A DNA stretch of 64,000 nt from an uncultured Collinsella sp. (GCA_902470065.1 CABRFA010000006.1:3453-67452), one strand, 5' to 3'; shown: positions 36,391 to 45,513, counted from the stretch's first letter. Made by a program: numbers and translations. The notes: a model not told the origin generated them from the letters alone.

Positions 36391-39300
36391 TTACGCCTCC
36401 TTCTTGGTCGAAGCAACAGAGCTAGCGGCGGCGGGCACAGCGCCAGCGACACCACCCGCCACATCAAAGCGAGCGACATCGGCGGCGTCGGCGCGACCGG
36501 TCACAATGTCAAACGCCAGCTCCTCGGCCTGCTCATGCGTCTTGCCGACGGCCTCGGCGGCGGCGACAATCGCCAGCACGCGCTCGTACTCGGTCGGAAT
36601 GACCTTCACAAAGTGCTTGCTCATCGTCTCAAAGCTGTAGAGCAACTTAATGCCGCGCGGGCTCTGCGTCGCGTCCACGTGCTCCTGGACGAGCGCACGA
36701 ATCTGCGCCAGCTCACCGGCCGTCGGGGCTTTAAGCTCAACGCTCTCGTGGTTCACACGGGCATCGAGCGTGCCGTACTGGTCAAAGACGTAAGCCACGC
36801 CGCCCGTCATGCCGGCGGCGAAGTTCTGCCCGACCTCGCCCAGGATGAGCGCCAGACCTCCCGTCATGTACTCGCAGCCATGGTTGCCGCAGCCCTCGAC
36901 CACCACCGTGGCACCGGAGTTGCGTACGCCAAAGCGCTGGCCGGCCAGGCCGTTAATGAAGCCGCGGCCACTCGTAGCGCCAAAGAACGCAACGTTGCCC
37001 ACGATGATGTTCTCGTCGAACTTGTAGGTCGCATGCGGGTTGGGGCGCACCGACACCTCGCCGCCCGAAAGGCCCTTGCCAAAGTAGTCGTTGGCGTCGC
37101 CGCACACGTTGAGCGTAATGCCGCGCGGCAGGAAGGCGCCAAAGCTCTGACCGGCCGAACCATCGCAATCGATGGTGATGGAGCCGGCGGGCAGGCCCTC
37201 GGGATGCGCCTTGGTCACCGCGTTGCCCAAGATGGTGCCCACGCAGCGGTTGACGTTGGCGATATCGGCGCGGAAGCGAATCGGACGCAGGTGCGCACGG
37301 GCATCGGCCGTATAGGGCACAAACAACGTGGAGTCGAGCGTCTTTTCGAGCTCGCTGTCCGCAGCCATCTGCGGCAGGAAGTGACGACCGTCGGCACCCG
37401 GGATGTGGGCACCGAACTCGCAGGTCGCGCTCGCCAGCACGGGCGACAGATCGAGCAGGTTGGCCTTGCGGTTGCCCGGGACCTCAATCTGGCGCAAGCA
37501 CTCGGGATGGCCGACCATCTCGTCGACGGTGCGGAAGCCCAGGCTCGCCATGACCTCGCGCAGCTGCTCGGCAACAAAGAGCATAAAGTGCTCGACGTGC
37601 TCGGGCTTGCCGCGGAAGCCGCGACGCAGGCGACAGTTTTGCGTGGCGATGCCGGCCGGGCAGGTATCCTGCTGGCAGTCGCGCTGCATAAGGCAGCCCA
37701 TGGAGATGAGCGGCATGGTCGCAAAGCCAAACTCCTCGGCACCCAGCAGGCAGGCGACGGCGACATCGGTGCCGTCCATGAGCTTGCCGTCGGCTTCGAG
37801 CACCACGCGTGAGCGCAGGCCGTTTTGCAGCAGCGTCTGCTGGGCCTCGGCAAGGCCAAGCTCCAGCGGCAGACCCGCGTGCCAGATAGAGTCGCGCGCA
37901 GCGGCACCCGAGCCGCCATTGTGGCCGCTGATCAAGATCTTGTCGGCGGCACCCTTGGCCACACCGGTGGCGATGGTGCCGACGCCGGCCTCGCTGACCA
38001 GCTTGACCGACACGCGTGCGCCGGGGTTGGCGTTCTTAAGGTCGAAGATCAGCTCTGCCAGGTCCTCGATAGAGTAAATATCGTGGTGCGGCGGGGGCGA
38101 GATCAGACCGATGCCGGGCGTGGACTGACGGACCTCGGCGATCCAGGGGTAGACCTTCTTGCCGGGCAGGTGGCCGCCCTCGCCGGGCTTGGCGCCCTGG
38201 GCCATCTTGATCTGAATCTCGAAGGCGCTGCACAGGTAGCGGCTCGTCACGCCAAAGCGCGCGCTTGCCACCTGCTTGATGGCGGAGTTCTTGGAGTCGC
38301 CGTTGGCCAGCGGGGTCTCGCGACGCGGATCCTCGCCGCCCTCGCCCGAGTTGGAGCGTCCATGCAGGCGGTTCATGGCGATGGCCATGCACTCGTGTGC
38401 CTCTTTGCTGATGGAGCCGTATGACATGGCGCCGGTGTTAAAGCGGCGGACGATGTTGAGCGCGGGCTCCACCTCGTCGAGCGCCACCGGAGTGCGGCCG
38501 CTGGCATCAAAGTCGAGCAAGTCGCGCAGGCGCACGGCACGGCCCGTGCGGTGCAAGCGGGCGCTGTACTCCTTAAAGGTATCGTAGCTGTCCTCGCGGC
38601 AGGCGGTCTGCAGCAAATAGACGGTCTGCGGGTCGATAAGGTGATCCTCGCCGCCGAGCGGGCGCCACTTGGTCAGACCCAGCGTGGGCAGCTGATCGGG
38701 AGCCGGGCTCTTAAGGATAGCGAGCGCGGCGTCGTAGCGCTCATTCTGCTCGCGCTCGACGTCCTCGACACCCATACCGCCCACACGGCTCACCGTGCCG
38801 GCGAAGTACGCGTTGACAAACTCCGGAGTGAAGCCCACGGCCTCGAAGATCTGCGCCGAATGGTAGCTCTGCACCGTGGAGATGCCCATCTTGGACATGA
38901 TGGAAACGATGCCGGCGGTCGCAGCCTTGTTGTAGTTGGCGATGCCCTGCTCGGCCGTCACGTCCAGGTCGCCGCGTGCCGCCAGATCGCGGATGCACGC
39001 ATGTGCGTTGTACGGATAGATGCCGCTCGCGGAGTAGCCCACCAGTGCCGCAAAGTCGTGCGGAGACACGGCGTCGCCGCACTCCACCACGATGTCGGCA
39101 AAGGTACGCACGCCGGCGCGGATCAGGTGGTTGTGCACGCAGCCCACGGCGAGCAGCGACGGCACGGGCACTTCGCCCGCAGCGGCGCGATCGCTCAACA
39201 CCACGATGTTCACGCCGTCGCGGACCGCAGCCTCAACATCCTCTGCAAGCTGCTTGAGCGCAGCCTGCAGCGCGCCCTCGCCGGCGTCGCGGCGGTACAC

Positions 39301-41088
39301 GGCACGGAAACGGCGGGTCTTAAAGCCCACGCGGTCGATGGCGCAGATACGCTCGAACTCCTCCTCGCTCAGCAGCGGACGCTCCAAGCGCACCAGCTGG
39401 CAGGCCGTGCGGGAATCCTCGAGCAGGTTGCCGTGGTTGCCCAGGTAGAGCGTGGTCGAGGTGACCATATGCTCGCGCAGGGCATCGATCGGCGGGTTCG
39501 TGACCTGGGCGAACAGCTGATAGAAGTAGTCGAAGAACGAGCGCGTCTTCTTGGACAGGCAGGCCAGCGGCGCATCGATACCCATCGAGGCGAGCGGTGC
39601 CTTGCCCTGCTGGGCCATGGGACGCACGACTTCGTCAACATCATCCCAGTGATACCCGAGCTTGGCCATGCGCACGGCGGCGGGCACCTCGGTATCCTCG
39701 GCGGGCGTGGGCGCGACGGGCTTGTCGAGCGCGTCGACGGTCAGCGTCTCCTCGGCGATCCAGTCGCGATAGGGCTTTTCCTTGGCGTAACGGGCGCGCA
39801 GCTCGTCGTTGTAGATGACGCGGCCGCGGGCAAAATCGACCTCGAGCATCTGGCCCGGTCCCAGGCAGCCGCTCGTCAGGATGTTCTCGGGGCTCACCTC
39901 GATGGTGCCCACCTCGCTTGCCAGCATAAAGCGACCGTCGCGCGTCACATGGTAGCGGGCGGGACGCAGGCCGTTACGGTCGAGGGCGGCACCCAGCGTG
40001 CGACCGTCGGTAAAGGCGATGGCCGCCGGGCCATCCCACGGCTCCATGAGCATGGACTGGTAAGCGTCGTAGGCGCGGCGCTCCTCACTCAGGCTGTCGT
40101 TGTGGTCCCACGGCTCAGGCAGCAGCATGGACGCGGCACGCGTAAGCGGGCGACCGTTCATGACCAAAAACTCAAGCACGTTGTCCAGAATCGCGGAATC
40201 GGAGCCCTCGCGGTTGATGATGGGCATCACGCGCTCAAGATCATGCTGCAGCACGGGACTGTACAGGTTGGGCTCGCGGGCGCGGATCCAGTTGACGTTG
40301 CCCTTGAGGGTGTTGATCTCGCCGTTATGGATGATAAAACGGTTGGGGTGCGCGCGTTCCCAGCTGGGCGTGGTGTTGGTGGAGTAGCGCGAGTGGACGA
40401 GCGCCACGGCCGTCTTGACGGCGGCGTCGTTGAGATCGATGAAGAAGCGGCGCATCTGCGTGGCGACCAGCATACCCTTGTACACGATGGTGCGCGAGCT
40501 CATGGAGCACACATAGAAGATCTTGTCGCGCAGGGCAAACTCGACGTCGGCCTTCTTCTCGATGGTGCGGCGGCACACGTACAGACGACGCTCGAAGGCA
40601 TCGCCGGCGGGCGTGTCGTCCGGACGGCCCAGGAAGGCCTGCAAGATGGTGGGCATGCAGGCGCGGGCTGTCTCGCCCAGGTCGTGCGGGTCGACCGGCA
40701 CCTCGCGCCAAAAGAGCAGCGGCACGCCGGCCTCGGCGCAGCCCTCCTCAAACACGCGACGGGCATCCTCTACGCCCTTGTCGTCCTGCGGGAAGAACAG
40801 CATGGCCACGCCATAGTCGCCCTCTGCCGGCAGAATCTGGCCGCACTTTTGAGCCTCTTTGCGGAAAAAATGATGCGGAACCTGGAACAGGATGCCGGCG
40901 CCGTCGCCGGTGTTCTTCTCGAGTCCCGTACCGCCGCGGTGCTCCAAGTTGACCAGAATGGACAGCGCGTCGTCCAGAATCTGGTGATGGCGCTCACCGT
41001 TGATATCGGCAAGCGCGCCGATGCCGCATGCATCGCGGTCGAATTCGGGGCGATAAAGGCCCTGCTGCTGAGCGGAATCTGCCTGCAT
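36391..41088 (-). CDS. gltB: Glutamate synthase large subunit
   Basis: A 1565-residue ferredoxin/NADPH-type GOGAT large subunit that makes two glutamates from glutamine and 2-oxoglutarate. The class II amidotransferase domain starts at the catalytic Cys21 (DACGIG), so a 20-residue propeptide would be removed. The FMN/synthase domain has KPGEGGHLPGKKVYPWI and PPPHHDIYSIEDL, the [3Fe-4S] cluster Cys are in CLMQRDCQQDTCPAG, and the C-terminal GXGXG beta-helix has NHGCEYMTGG. The ATG at 41088 follows AGGGGAGG. Full length and intact, it forms an operon with gltD. Confidence 0.96.
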   Translation of the reverse strand: MQADSAQQQGLYRPEFDRDACGIGALADINGERHHQILDDALSILVNLEHRGGTGLEKNTGDGAGILFQVPHHFFRKEAQKCGQILPAEGDYGVAMLFFPQDDKGVEDARRVFEEGCAEAGVPLLFWREVPVDPHDLGETARACMPTILQAFLGRPDDTPAGDAFERRLYVCRRTIEKKADVEFALRDKIFYVCSMSSRTIVYKGMLVATQMRRFFIDLNDAAVKTAVALVHSRYSTNTTPSWERAHPNRFIIHNGEINTLKGNVNWIRAREPNLYSPVLQHDLERVMPIINREGSDSAILDNVLEFLVMNGRPLTRAASMLLPEPWDHNDSLSEERRAYDAYQSMLMEPWDGPAAIAFTDGRTLGAALDRNGLRPARYHVTRDGRFMLASEVGTIEVSPENILTSGCLGPGQMLEVDFARGRVIYNDELRARYAKEKPYRDWIAEETLTVDALDKPVAPTPAEDTEVPAAVRMAKLGYHWDDVDEVVRPMAQQGKAPLASMGIDAPLACLSKKTRSFFDYFYQLFAQVTNPPIDALREHMVTSTTLYLGNHGNLLEDSRTACQLVRLERPLLSEEEFERICAIDRVGFKTRRFRAVYRRDAGEGALQAALKQLAEDVEAAVRDGVNIVVLSDRAAAGEVPVPSLLAVGCVHNHLIRAGVRTFADIVVECGDAVSPHDFAALVGYSASGIYPYNAHACIRDLAARGDLDVTAEQGIANYNKAATAGIVSIMSKMGISTVQSYHSAQIFEAVGFTPEFVNAYFAGTVSRVGGMGVEDVEREQNERYDAALAILKSPAPDQLPTLGLTKWRPLGGEDHLIDPQTVYLLQTACREDSYDTFKEYSARLHRTGRAVRLRDLLDFDASGRTPVALDEVEPALNIVRRFNTGAMSYGSISKEAHECMAIAMNRLHGRSNSGEGGEDPRRETPLANGDSKNSAIKQVASARFGVTSRYLCSAFEIQIKMAQGAKPGEGGHLPGKKVYPWIAEVRQSTPGIGLISPPPHHDIYSIEDLAELIFDLKNANPGARVSVKLVSEAGVGTIATGVAKGAADKILISGHNGGSGAAARDSIWHAGLPLELGLAEAQQTLLQNGLRSRVVLEADGKLMDGTDVAVACLLGAEEFGFATMPLISMGCLMQRDCQQDTCPAGIATQNCRLRRGFRGKPEHVEHFMLFVAEQLREVMASLGFRTVDEMVGHPECLRQIEVPGNRKANLLDLSPVLASATCEFGAHIPGADGRHFLPQMAADSELEKTLDSTLFVPYTADARAHLRPIRFRADIANVNRCVGTILGNAVTKAHPEGLPAGSITIDCDGSAGQSFGAFLPRGITLNVCGDANDYFGKGLSGGEVSVRPNPHATYKFDENIIVGNVAFFGATSGRGFINGLAGQRFGVRNSGATVVVEGCGNHGCEYMTGGLALILGEVGQNFAAGMTGGVAYVFDQYGTLDARVNHESVELKAPTAGELAQIRALVQEHVDATQSPRGIKLLYSFETMSKHFVKVIPTEYERVLAIVAAAEAVGKTHEQAEELAFDIVTGRADAADVARFDVAGGVAGAVPAAASSVASTKKEA

Positions 41089-41271
41089 CGCGATCCTCCC
41101 CTAGGTGTTAGACAGTCAGTTGACTAGGCATACTAGGTGCATCGCCGGCCCGTTGTGTTTCCCGCCCGTTTCGAAACAATCGCGTAACGCACACCCTACG
41201 AGTGGACACCGCCGACCTCAAGGACGGCAACAAGGGCCCCAAGTTCGACCTGTAAGCTCACCGCTTCAAAC
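41089..41271. other. gltB upstream region with a possible gene remnant
   Basis: On the plus strand the short frame ending with TAA at 41253-41255 reads TLRVDTADLKDGNKGPKFDL (41193-41252). It looks like a genuine protein C-terminus but has no start or upstream body, so it may be the tail of a lost gene. The gltB promoter must also lie here; no strong boxes were seen. Confidence 0.3.
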
Positions 41272-41330
41272 ATCTCAATCTGTAACAGTAAGACCCAATT
41301 TCCATCCCTAGTTGTTACAGATCAAGACAT
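41272..41330. repeat. GTCTCRATCTGTAACA palindrome, copy i (single)
   Basis: Left arm ATCTCAATCTGTAACA and right arm TGTTACAGATCAAGACAT, with small mismatches. It is the only complete copy without a tandem partner, between gltB and mntH. Confidence 0.85.
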
Positions 41331-41449
41331 TTCGGCAACTCCTTTCCCCATCCTATTCAAATACAACAATTTTGTTAGTCTCGGTTAACCTTTAAGCCTA
41401 AAACGGGTATCCTTTGCGGCGTCAAACAAACGGCACACAGGAGCGCACC

Positions 41450-42706
41450 ATGCTCAACCATCTCAAACAACATTTTGGCTCCCGACGCACCGGCGGTCAC
41501 GGAGGCCTAGACATTGCGCGGCATATCGGCCCCGGGCTGCTCGTGACCGTCGGCTTTATCGATCCGGGCAACTGGGCCTCCAACATGGCCGCCGGCTCGC
41601 AGTTTGGCTACGCGCTGCTGTGGATCGTCACGCTGTCCACGATCATGCTCATCGTGCTGCAGCACAACGCGGCGCACTTGGGCATCGCCACGGGCACCTG
41701 TCTTGCCGAGGCCACGACACGCTACCTCCCCCGCATCGTGGGACGCGCAGTACTCGCCAGCGCCTATCTCGCGACCATCGCCACCGCCATGGCCGAAGTC
41801 CTGGGTGGCGCGATTGCCCTTCAAATGCTCTTTGGGCTGCCCGTGCGCGCGGGCTGCGTCATCGTGGCGACAGTATCGATGGCGATGCTCATGACGAACT
41901 CCTACAAGCGTGCCGAGCGATGGATCATCGCCTTCGTAGGCGTGGTAGGACTCTCGTTTTTGGCCGAGCTCACGCTAGTCAAGGTCGACTGGCCGATGGC
42001 CGCCGCAAGCTGGATCACACCCAGTATGCCCACCGGCTCGGCCGCGATTATCGTAAGTGTCCTAGGCGCGGTCGTTATGCCCCACAACCTCTTCCTGCAC
42101 TCCGAGGTCATCCAATCCATGCACTTCGAAGGCCAAGGCAAGCAGGTTATCGAGGAACGTCTGCGCTACGAGCTCTTCGACACGCTCTTTTCGATGGGCG
42201 TGGGCTGGGCGATCAACTCGGCCATGGTCATCCTGGCCGCAACGACCTTCTTTGCGCACGGCATTGTCGTAGACGACCTCGCCGTCGCAGCGGCCACGCT
42301 CTCCCCCATTCTGGGCCCGGCAAGCTCGGCCATCTTTGCGGTGGCACTGCTGTTTGCGGGTATATCGAGTAGTGTGACGGCGGGCATGGCGGCGGGCACC
42401 ATCACCGCAGGCATGTTCGACGAGGAATACGACATCCACGACCGACATTCCTCGATCGGGGTGGCGGCTTGTTTCGTCGGCGCAGTGGCGGCGTGCTTGG
42501 TCGTCCCAAATCCTTTTGAGGGTCTCATCTGGAGTCAGGCGCTGCTGTCGCTTCAGTTGCCGATTACGGTCTTTGTGCTCATACGGCTCACCAGCTCACG
42601 CCGTGTCATGGGCAAATACGTCAACTCGCGCCCGCTCAACGCGCTGCTCGTAGGGATCGGTGCCATCGTGACGATTCTCGACATCGTGCTGCTAACGGGA
42701 ATGTAA
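41450..42706 (+). CDS. mntH: Nramp family divalent metal transporter (Mn2+/Fe2+)
   Basis: A 418-residue transporter with 11 expected membrane segments. The metal-binding residues are in DPGNWASN of the first helix and MPHNLFLHS of the sixth. Such proteins import Mn2+ or Fe2+ with protons. The ATG at 41450 has CAGGAG upstream; the frame is open 36 nt further. The AT-rich upstream region contains GGTTAACC within TTAGTCTCGGTTAACC, loosely like a DtxR/MntR-type site, but too weak to claim. It is a single gene. Confidence 0.9.
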   Translation: MLNHLKQHFGSRRTGGHGGLDIARHIGPGLLVTVGFIDPGNWASNMAAGSQFGYALLWIVTLSTIMLIVLQHNAAHLGIATGTCLAEATTRYLPRIVGRAVLASAYLATIATAMAEVLGGAIALQMLFGLPVRAGCVIVATVSMAMLMTNSYKRAERWIIAFVGVVGLSFLAELTLVKVDWPMAAASWITPSMPTGSAAIIVSVLGAVVMPHNLFLHSEVIQSMHFEGQGKQVIEERLRYELFDTLFSMGVGWAINSAMVILAATTFFAHGIVVDDLAVAAATLSPILGPASSAIFAVALLFAGISSSVTAGMAAGTITAGMFDEEYDIHDRHSSIGVAACFVGAVAACLVVPNPFEGLIWSQALLSLQLPITVFVLIRLTSSRRVMGKYVNSRPLNALLVGIGAIVTILDIVLLTGM

Positions 42707-42735
42707 TTGGGATGGCGTGGCTGTCCAGATATAAC

Positions 42736-42751
42736 GTCTTAATCTGTAACA
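42736..42751. repeat. Half copy of the GTCTCRATCTGTAACA palindrome (copy j)
   Basis: GTCTTAATCTGTAACA matches a left arm of the family, but no right arm follows. It is a truncated copy 30 bp after the mntH stop. Confidence 0.7.
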
Positions 42752-42784
42752 CGTGAGACCGTTTTAAACCGTCAGATAAATCAA

Positions 42785-42818
42785 AAGGGTCCCGGCCGAG
42801 AATTCGACCGGGACCCTT
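42785..42818 (-). terminator. Terminator of the rubredoxin gene (and possibly mntH)
   Basis: AAGGGTCCCGG (42785-42795) pairs with CCGGGACCCTT (42808-42818), an 11-bp stem, followed on the minus strand by TTTTGATTT. Confidence 0.85.
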
Positions 42819-42858
42819 GGACAGAGCTATATGTTGTTGCAAGTCGTGTGTCTACGAG

Positions 42859-43002
42859 CTACTCCTCGACAAGCTCAAACTCATCGGGGCCGACGCCGCA
42901 GACCGGGCACACGTAGTCCTCGGGCAGCTCGGGCGTGTCGACCTCAACCTCGTAACCGCAAACGGTGCACACAAACTTATACGTCTTCTTCTCCTCAGCC
43001 AT
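42859..43002 (-). CDS. Rubredoxin-like protein
   Basis: A 47-residue iron-binding electron carrier, too short for most open-frame cut-offs. The translation has both Cys pairs of rubredoxin, FVCTVCGY and [14 protein letters not shown], with the conserved Gly-Tyr and Pro positions. It carries electrons at low potential, often to oxygen- or peroxide-detoxifying enzymes. The ATG at 43002 follows GAGAGGAG. It lies 88 bp downstream of the flavin reductase gene, with its own promoter in between. In some anaerobes a flavin reductase and a rubredoxin are fused as one protein, which suggests that these two work together. Confidence 0.9.
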   Translation of the reverse strand: MAEEKKTYKFVCTVCGYEVEVDTPELPEDYVCPVCGVGPDEFELVEE

Positions 43003-43045
43003 GATGTTCTCCTCTCGAACGTGACTGCTGGTGTACTTACTTATT

Positions 43046-43073
43046 AGTATATATTCTCAATAACATAATGCAA
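43046..43073 (-). promoter_or_regulatory. Promoter of the rubredoxin gene
   Basis: On the minus strand TTGCAT (43073-43068) and TATACT (43051-43046) are 16 nt apart in a very AT-rich stretch. Confidence 0.65.
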
Positions 43074-43090
43074 GTATTTTTAGAACATTT

Positions 43091-43594
43091 CTAGCCTTGA
43101 TACGACGAGGCTTTGGGCGGCGTCTTGCCCTTTAGCACCTTGTGATAGTAGTCGTACGTCAGCGGCGTCTCGTCGCTCAGGCGCTCGGCATCCTCGACCT
43201 CGCCAATAAACAGCAGATGCGTGCCCACATCCACAGTGTCGATCAAACGGCAGCTAAACAGGGCCGCCGCGTGCTCGGGCACATAGGGCATGCCCAGAGC
43301 CGTCTCGCGGGTCTCGTATTTGGCAAACTTGTCATAATCGCTGCTGGTGCGGAACCCAAAGTTACCGATGTAGAGCATGTCGGCCGTCTGATCGATCACG
43401 GTCAGCGCGAACGCTTTGGCCGATGCGATGACGCCCGAGGTGACATTGTCCTTGTTCACGGCAACCGAAATACGCGGCGGCATGGACGTCACCTGCACCG
43501 CAGTGTTGATGACGCAGCCGGCACGCAGCCCGTCTGCCGCAGCGCTCACCACGTACAGACCGCTCGGCATGGTAAAGAACGCAGTTTTGTCCAT
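43091..43594 (-). CDS. Flavin reductase-like FMN-binding protein
   Basis: A 167-residue protein of the flavin reductase (split beta-barrel) family. The features are GLYVVSAAADGLRAGCVINTAV (in part), PPRISVAVNKDN near the FMN site, and FIGEVEDAE at the end. It would bind FMN and pass electrons from NAD(P)H or ferredoxin to an acceptor. The ATG at 43594 follows AGGGGAG; the open frame upstream runs through a terminator and a repeat and is not coding. The rubredoxin gene next to it is the probable acceptor, as in high-molecular-weight rubredoxins. Confidence 0.85.
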   Translation of the reverse strand: MDKTAFFTMPSGLYVVSAAADGLRAGCVINTAVQVTSMPPRISVAVNKDNVTSGVIASAKAFALTVIDQTADMLYIGNFGFRTSSDYDKFAKYETRETALGMPYVPEHAAALFSCRLIDTVDVGTHLLFIGEVEDAERLSDETPLTYDYYHKVLKGKTPPKASSYQG

Positions 43595-43644
43595 AACGAT
43601 CACTCCCCTAGCTCGGGTTGGAACCTCATGAATGTATGTACCCA

Positions 43645-43679
43645 CAAAAAAGGCGGCACCCATAACGGACGCCGCCTTT
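43645..43679 (-). terminator. Terminator after smpB
   Basis: AAGGCGGC (43650-43657) pairs with GCCGCCTT (43671-43678) and is followed on the minus strand by TTTTTTGTG. It ends the smpB transcript, 51 bp before the flavin reductase start. Confidence 0.85.
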
Positions 43680-43721
43680 GAGACATATGTGTCAGAACAG
43701 TAAGAAAGATGAGACGCCCGC

Positions 43722-43788
43722 AGTTGCGGTGAAATAGGGACTGAATAGCCCCTCAAACAGGCAAAACAGTCCGTATTCCACCGCAACT
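43722..43788. repeat. AGTTGCGGTGAAATA palindrome, copy 2
   Basis: The 22-bp arms match except for two positions (GTATTCC in place of TTATTTC type); the spacer is 23 nt. It lies 12 bp past the smpB stop. Confidence 0.9.
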
Positions 43789-43800
43789 TATACAGAGTGC

Positions 43801-44271
43801 CTAGCGGTTGCGTTCCTTAAGGGCGCGGTCGATCTCGCGTTGGACATCACGCTTGGCCATGTCCTCGCGCTTGTCGTAGAGCTTCTTGCCGCGACCCAGA
43901 CCCAGCAGCAGCTTTACGCGGCCGTCGGTATTAAAGTAGAGCTCCAACGGAACCAGCGCATAACCACGGTTGCGAAGTTTGCCGTCAAGAAAGTCGATCT
44001 CCTTGCGGTGCAGCAGCAGACGACGCCGACGGTCGGGATCGCGATTCCACACGCCACCATGGCTATAAGGGTGGATATGCAGTCCGACGAGCCAGCACTC
44101 GCCGCCACGAATCAGCGCAAAAGTGTCAGTGATCTGACAGGCGCGCTCGCGAATCGACTTGACCTCGGTGCCGCTCAGCTCAATACCGCACTCAAACGTC
44201 TCATCGATAAAGTACTCGTGATGTGCCGAGCGATTCTTGGAAATGAGTTTGCGCTCGCGCTTACTGGGCAT
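43801..44271 (-). CDS. smpB: SsrA-binding protein SmpB
   Basis: A 156-residue partner of tmRNA in rescuing stalled ribosomes. The family motifs are HHEYFIDETFECGIEL, GTEVKSIR, LVGLHIHPYSHG and a basic C-terminal tail (RGKKLYDKREDMAKRDVQRE). The ATG at 44271 has AAGGAGG upstream and overlaps the end of the TPR gene by 11 nt, so the two are coupled. No ssrA (tmRNA) gene was recognised next to it. Confidence 0.95.
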   Translation of the reverse strand: MPSKRERKLISKNRSAHHEYFIDETFECGIELSGTEVKSIRERACQITDTFALIRGGECWLVGLHIHPYSHGGVWNRDPDRRRRLLLHRKEIDFLDGKLRNRGYALVPLELYFNTDGRVKLLLGLGRGKKLYDKREDMAKRDVQREIDRALKERNR

Positions 44272-45178
44272 CGCCGGCCTCCTTGGCGCCATCGGCGTTT
44301 GAGCCCGCAGTCTCGCGCTTTGCCTTGCGCTCGGCATTGAGCTCGGCATCGCTCTCGCGCACCAGTTTGATAATCGCCGCGCAGGCCTCCTCGCCCACCA
44401 AGTCGCGAGCACGTACCGTCAGGCGCGTCGCCTCCTGCTTGTCGCCGTCGCTTGCAGCATCGGTCGCGCACATAATCAGGCAGATGGCAATCTCGGCCGA
44501 AGGCGAGGTCGGCACGCCTTGCAGGGCCAATTCACCCATCACGTGGTCGTCGCTCTCATCAGCGGCATCCGGATAGGTGGTATGGATCTTGTTGAGCAGG
44601 CGCGTCGTATGCGCATCGTTGGGCGCCAGGCGCAGCGCCAGACGCGCGCAGCCCACGGCAGCCGAAACGTTCTCGGTCTCGGGCTCCAAGAAGTACTGAC
44701 CTAGATTGGCGTAAGCGCGGGCGGCGCACTTGCCATCGCTTGCACGCTCCAGCACCGAGAACGAGAGCGATGCCCATTCCTGCTTGTCCTCGAGTGCACG
44801 GAACAGCTCGGCCAAATCCAAGCGATAGTTGCAGTTCATGGGGTCCCAACGCACAGCCTGCATCAGGGCATTACGAGCGCTTACATAATCCTGCTGGCGA
44901 ATGTAGGCAAACGCCATGTCAGAGTACAGGCGGTCAAACGGCACCTCGACCTGCACGAGCTCGCGCGGATCCTTCTCCACGCGGCGATAGGCCAAGCGCT
45001 CAAACTTGCTATCGAAGCTAAAGTATTGACGCTTCTCCTCCGTCTTGCACTCAGCATCAATATACTCCTCGGCGAGCTCCACCAGACGCTCCAGCAGCGG
45101 CGTCGCCGTAGCCAGGTCGCCCTGCGCCAGATAGTTCTCGGCATACGTGATGTCTTGCAAGCTGATGGGCAGATCCAT
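44261..45178 (-). CDS. TPR-like repeat protein
   Basis: A 305-residue helical protein with tetratricopeptide-like repeats (AYIRQQDYVSARNALMQAVRWDPMN, in part, and later RAYANLGQYFLEP and CARLALRLAPND). No enzymatic motif, signal peptide or membrane segment is seen. The C-terminal 30 residues are charged and probably disordered. ATG 45178 follows GAGGAG. It overlaps smpB, so it may act in the same process, but its role is unknown. Confidence 0.75.
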   Translation of the reverse strand: MDLPISLQDITYAENYLAQGDLATATPLLERLVELAEEYIDAECKTEEKRQYFSFDSKFERLAYRRVEKDPRELVQVEVPFDRLYSDMAFAYIRQQDYVSARNALMQAVRWDPMNCNYRLDLAELFRALEDKQEWASLSFSVLERASDGKCAARAYANLGQYFLEPETENVSAAVGCARLALRLAPNDAHTTRLLNKIHTTYPDAADESDDHVMGELALQGVPTSPSAEIAICLIMCATDAASDGDKQEATRLTVRARDLVGEEACAAIIKLVRESDAELNAERKAKRETAGSNADGAKEAGDAQ

Positions 45179-45238
45179 GGCTACTCCTCGATCTGAGCGA
45201 AACACGGCAGGCGCCGTATATACGGTCAATACACAAAA

Positions 45239-45262
45239 CCCGGGTCTCTTACGAGGCCCGGG
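45239..45262 (-). terminator. Terminator of the tRNA pair
   Basis: CCCGGGTCTC (45239-45248) pairs with GAGGCCCGGG (45253-45262), followed on the minus strand by TTTTGTG. It lies 10 bp past the tRNA-Glu 3' end. Confidence 0.85.
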
Positions 45263-45272
45263 CGTTCAATTT

Positions 45273-45348
45273 TGGTAGCCCGTACCAGATTCGAACTGGT
45301 GATCTCCGCCTTGAGAGGGCGGCGTCCTAAACCGCTAGACGAACGGGC
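45273..45348 (-). tRNA. tRNA-Glu (anticodon CTC)
   Basis: A full cloverleaf of 76 nt including an encoded CCA. The acceptor GCCCGTT pairs with ACGGGC, the anticodon stem is CCGCC/GGCGG with loop CTCTCAA, and the T-loop is TTCGAAT. It reads GAG codons. It is transcribed behind tRNA-Gln. Confidence 0.95.
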
Positions 45349-45366
45349 CATATGTAGCAAATGCAA

Positions 45367-45440
45367 TGGCTGGGATGGAGGGAGTCGAACCCCCATTGAC
45401 GGAACCAGAATCCGCTGTCCTGCCATTAGACGACATCCCA
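45367..45440 (-). tRNA. tRNA-Gln (anticodon CTG)
   Basis: A full cloverleaf of 74 nt including CCA. Acceptor TGGGATG/CATCCCA, anticodon loop TTCTGGT, T-loop TTCGACT. It reads CAG codons. It is the first of the two-tRNA operon and lies 18 bp from tRNA-Glu. Confidence 0.95.
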
Positions 45441-45484
45441 ATGACTGCATCGCTGCGCTCGGCTGTGCCTTTGCGCAAGAAAGA

Positions 45485-45513
45485 AATATACGGGAAGTCT
45501 CGCCGTGACGCAA
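45485..45513 (-). promoter_or_regulatory. Promoter of the tRNA operon
   Basis: On the minus strand TTGCGT (45513-45508) and TATATT (45490-45485) are separated by exactly 17 nt, about 45 bp upstream of tRNA-Gln. Confidence 0.7.

Noticed and set aside
38551..41127. A plus-strand open frame of 858 codons opposite gltB
   Set aside because: It is the complement of a highly conserved enzyme; the absence of stops follows from high GC codon use.
41370..41410. A DtxR/MntR-type operator upstream of mntH
   Set aside because: GGTTAACC is present but the flanks do not match either consensus well enough to claim a site.
43801..45178. A tmRNA (ssrA) gene beside smpB
   Set aside because: The flanking DNA is filled by the TPR gene, a palindromic repeat, a terminator and two ordinary tRNAs; no tmRNA ends or tag-coding frame are visible.
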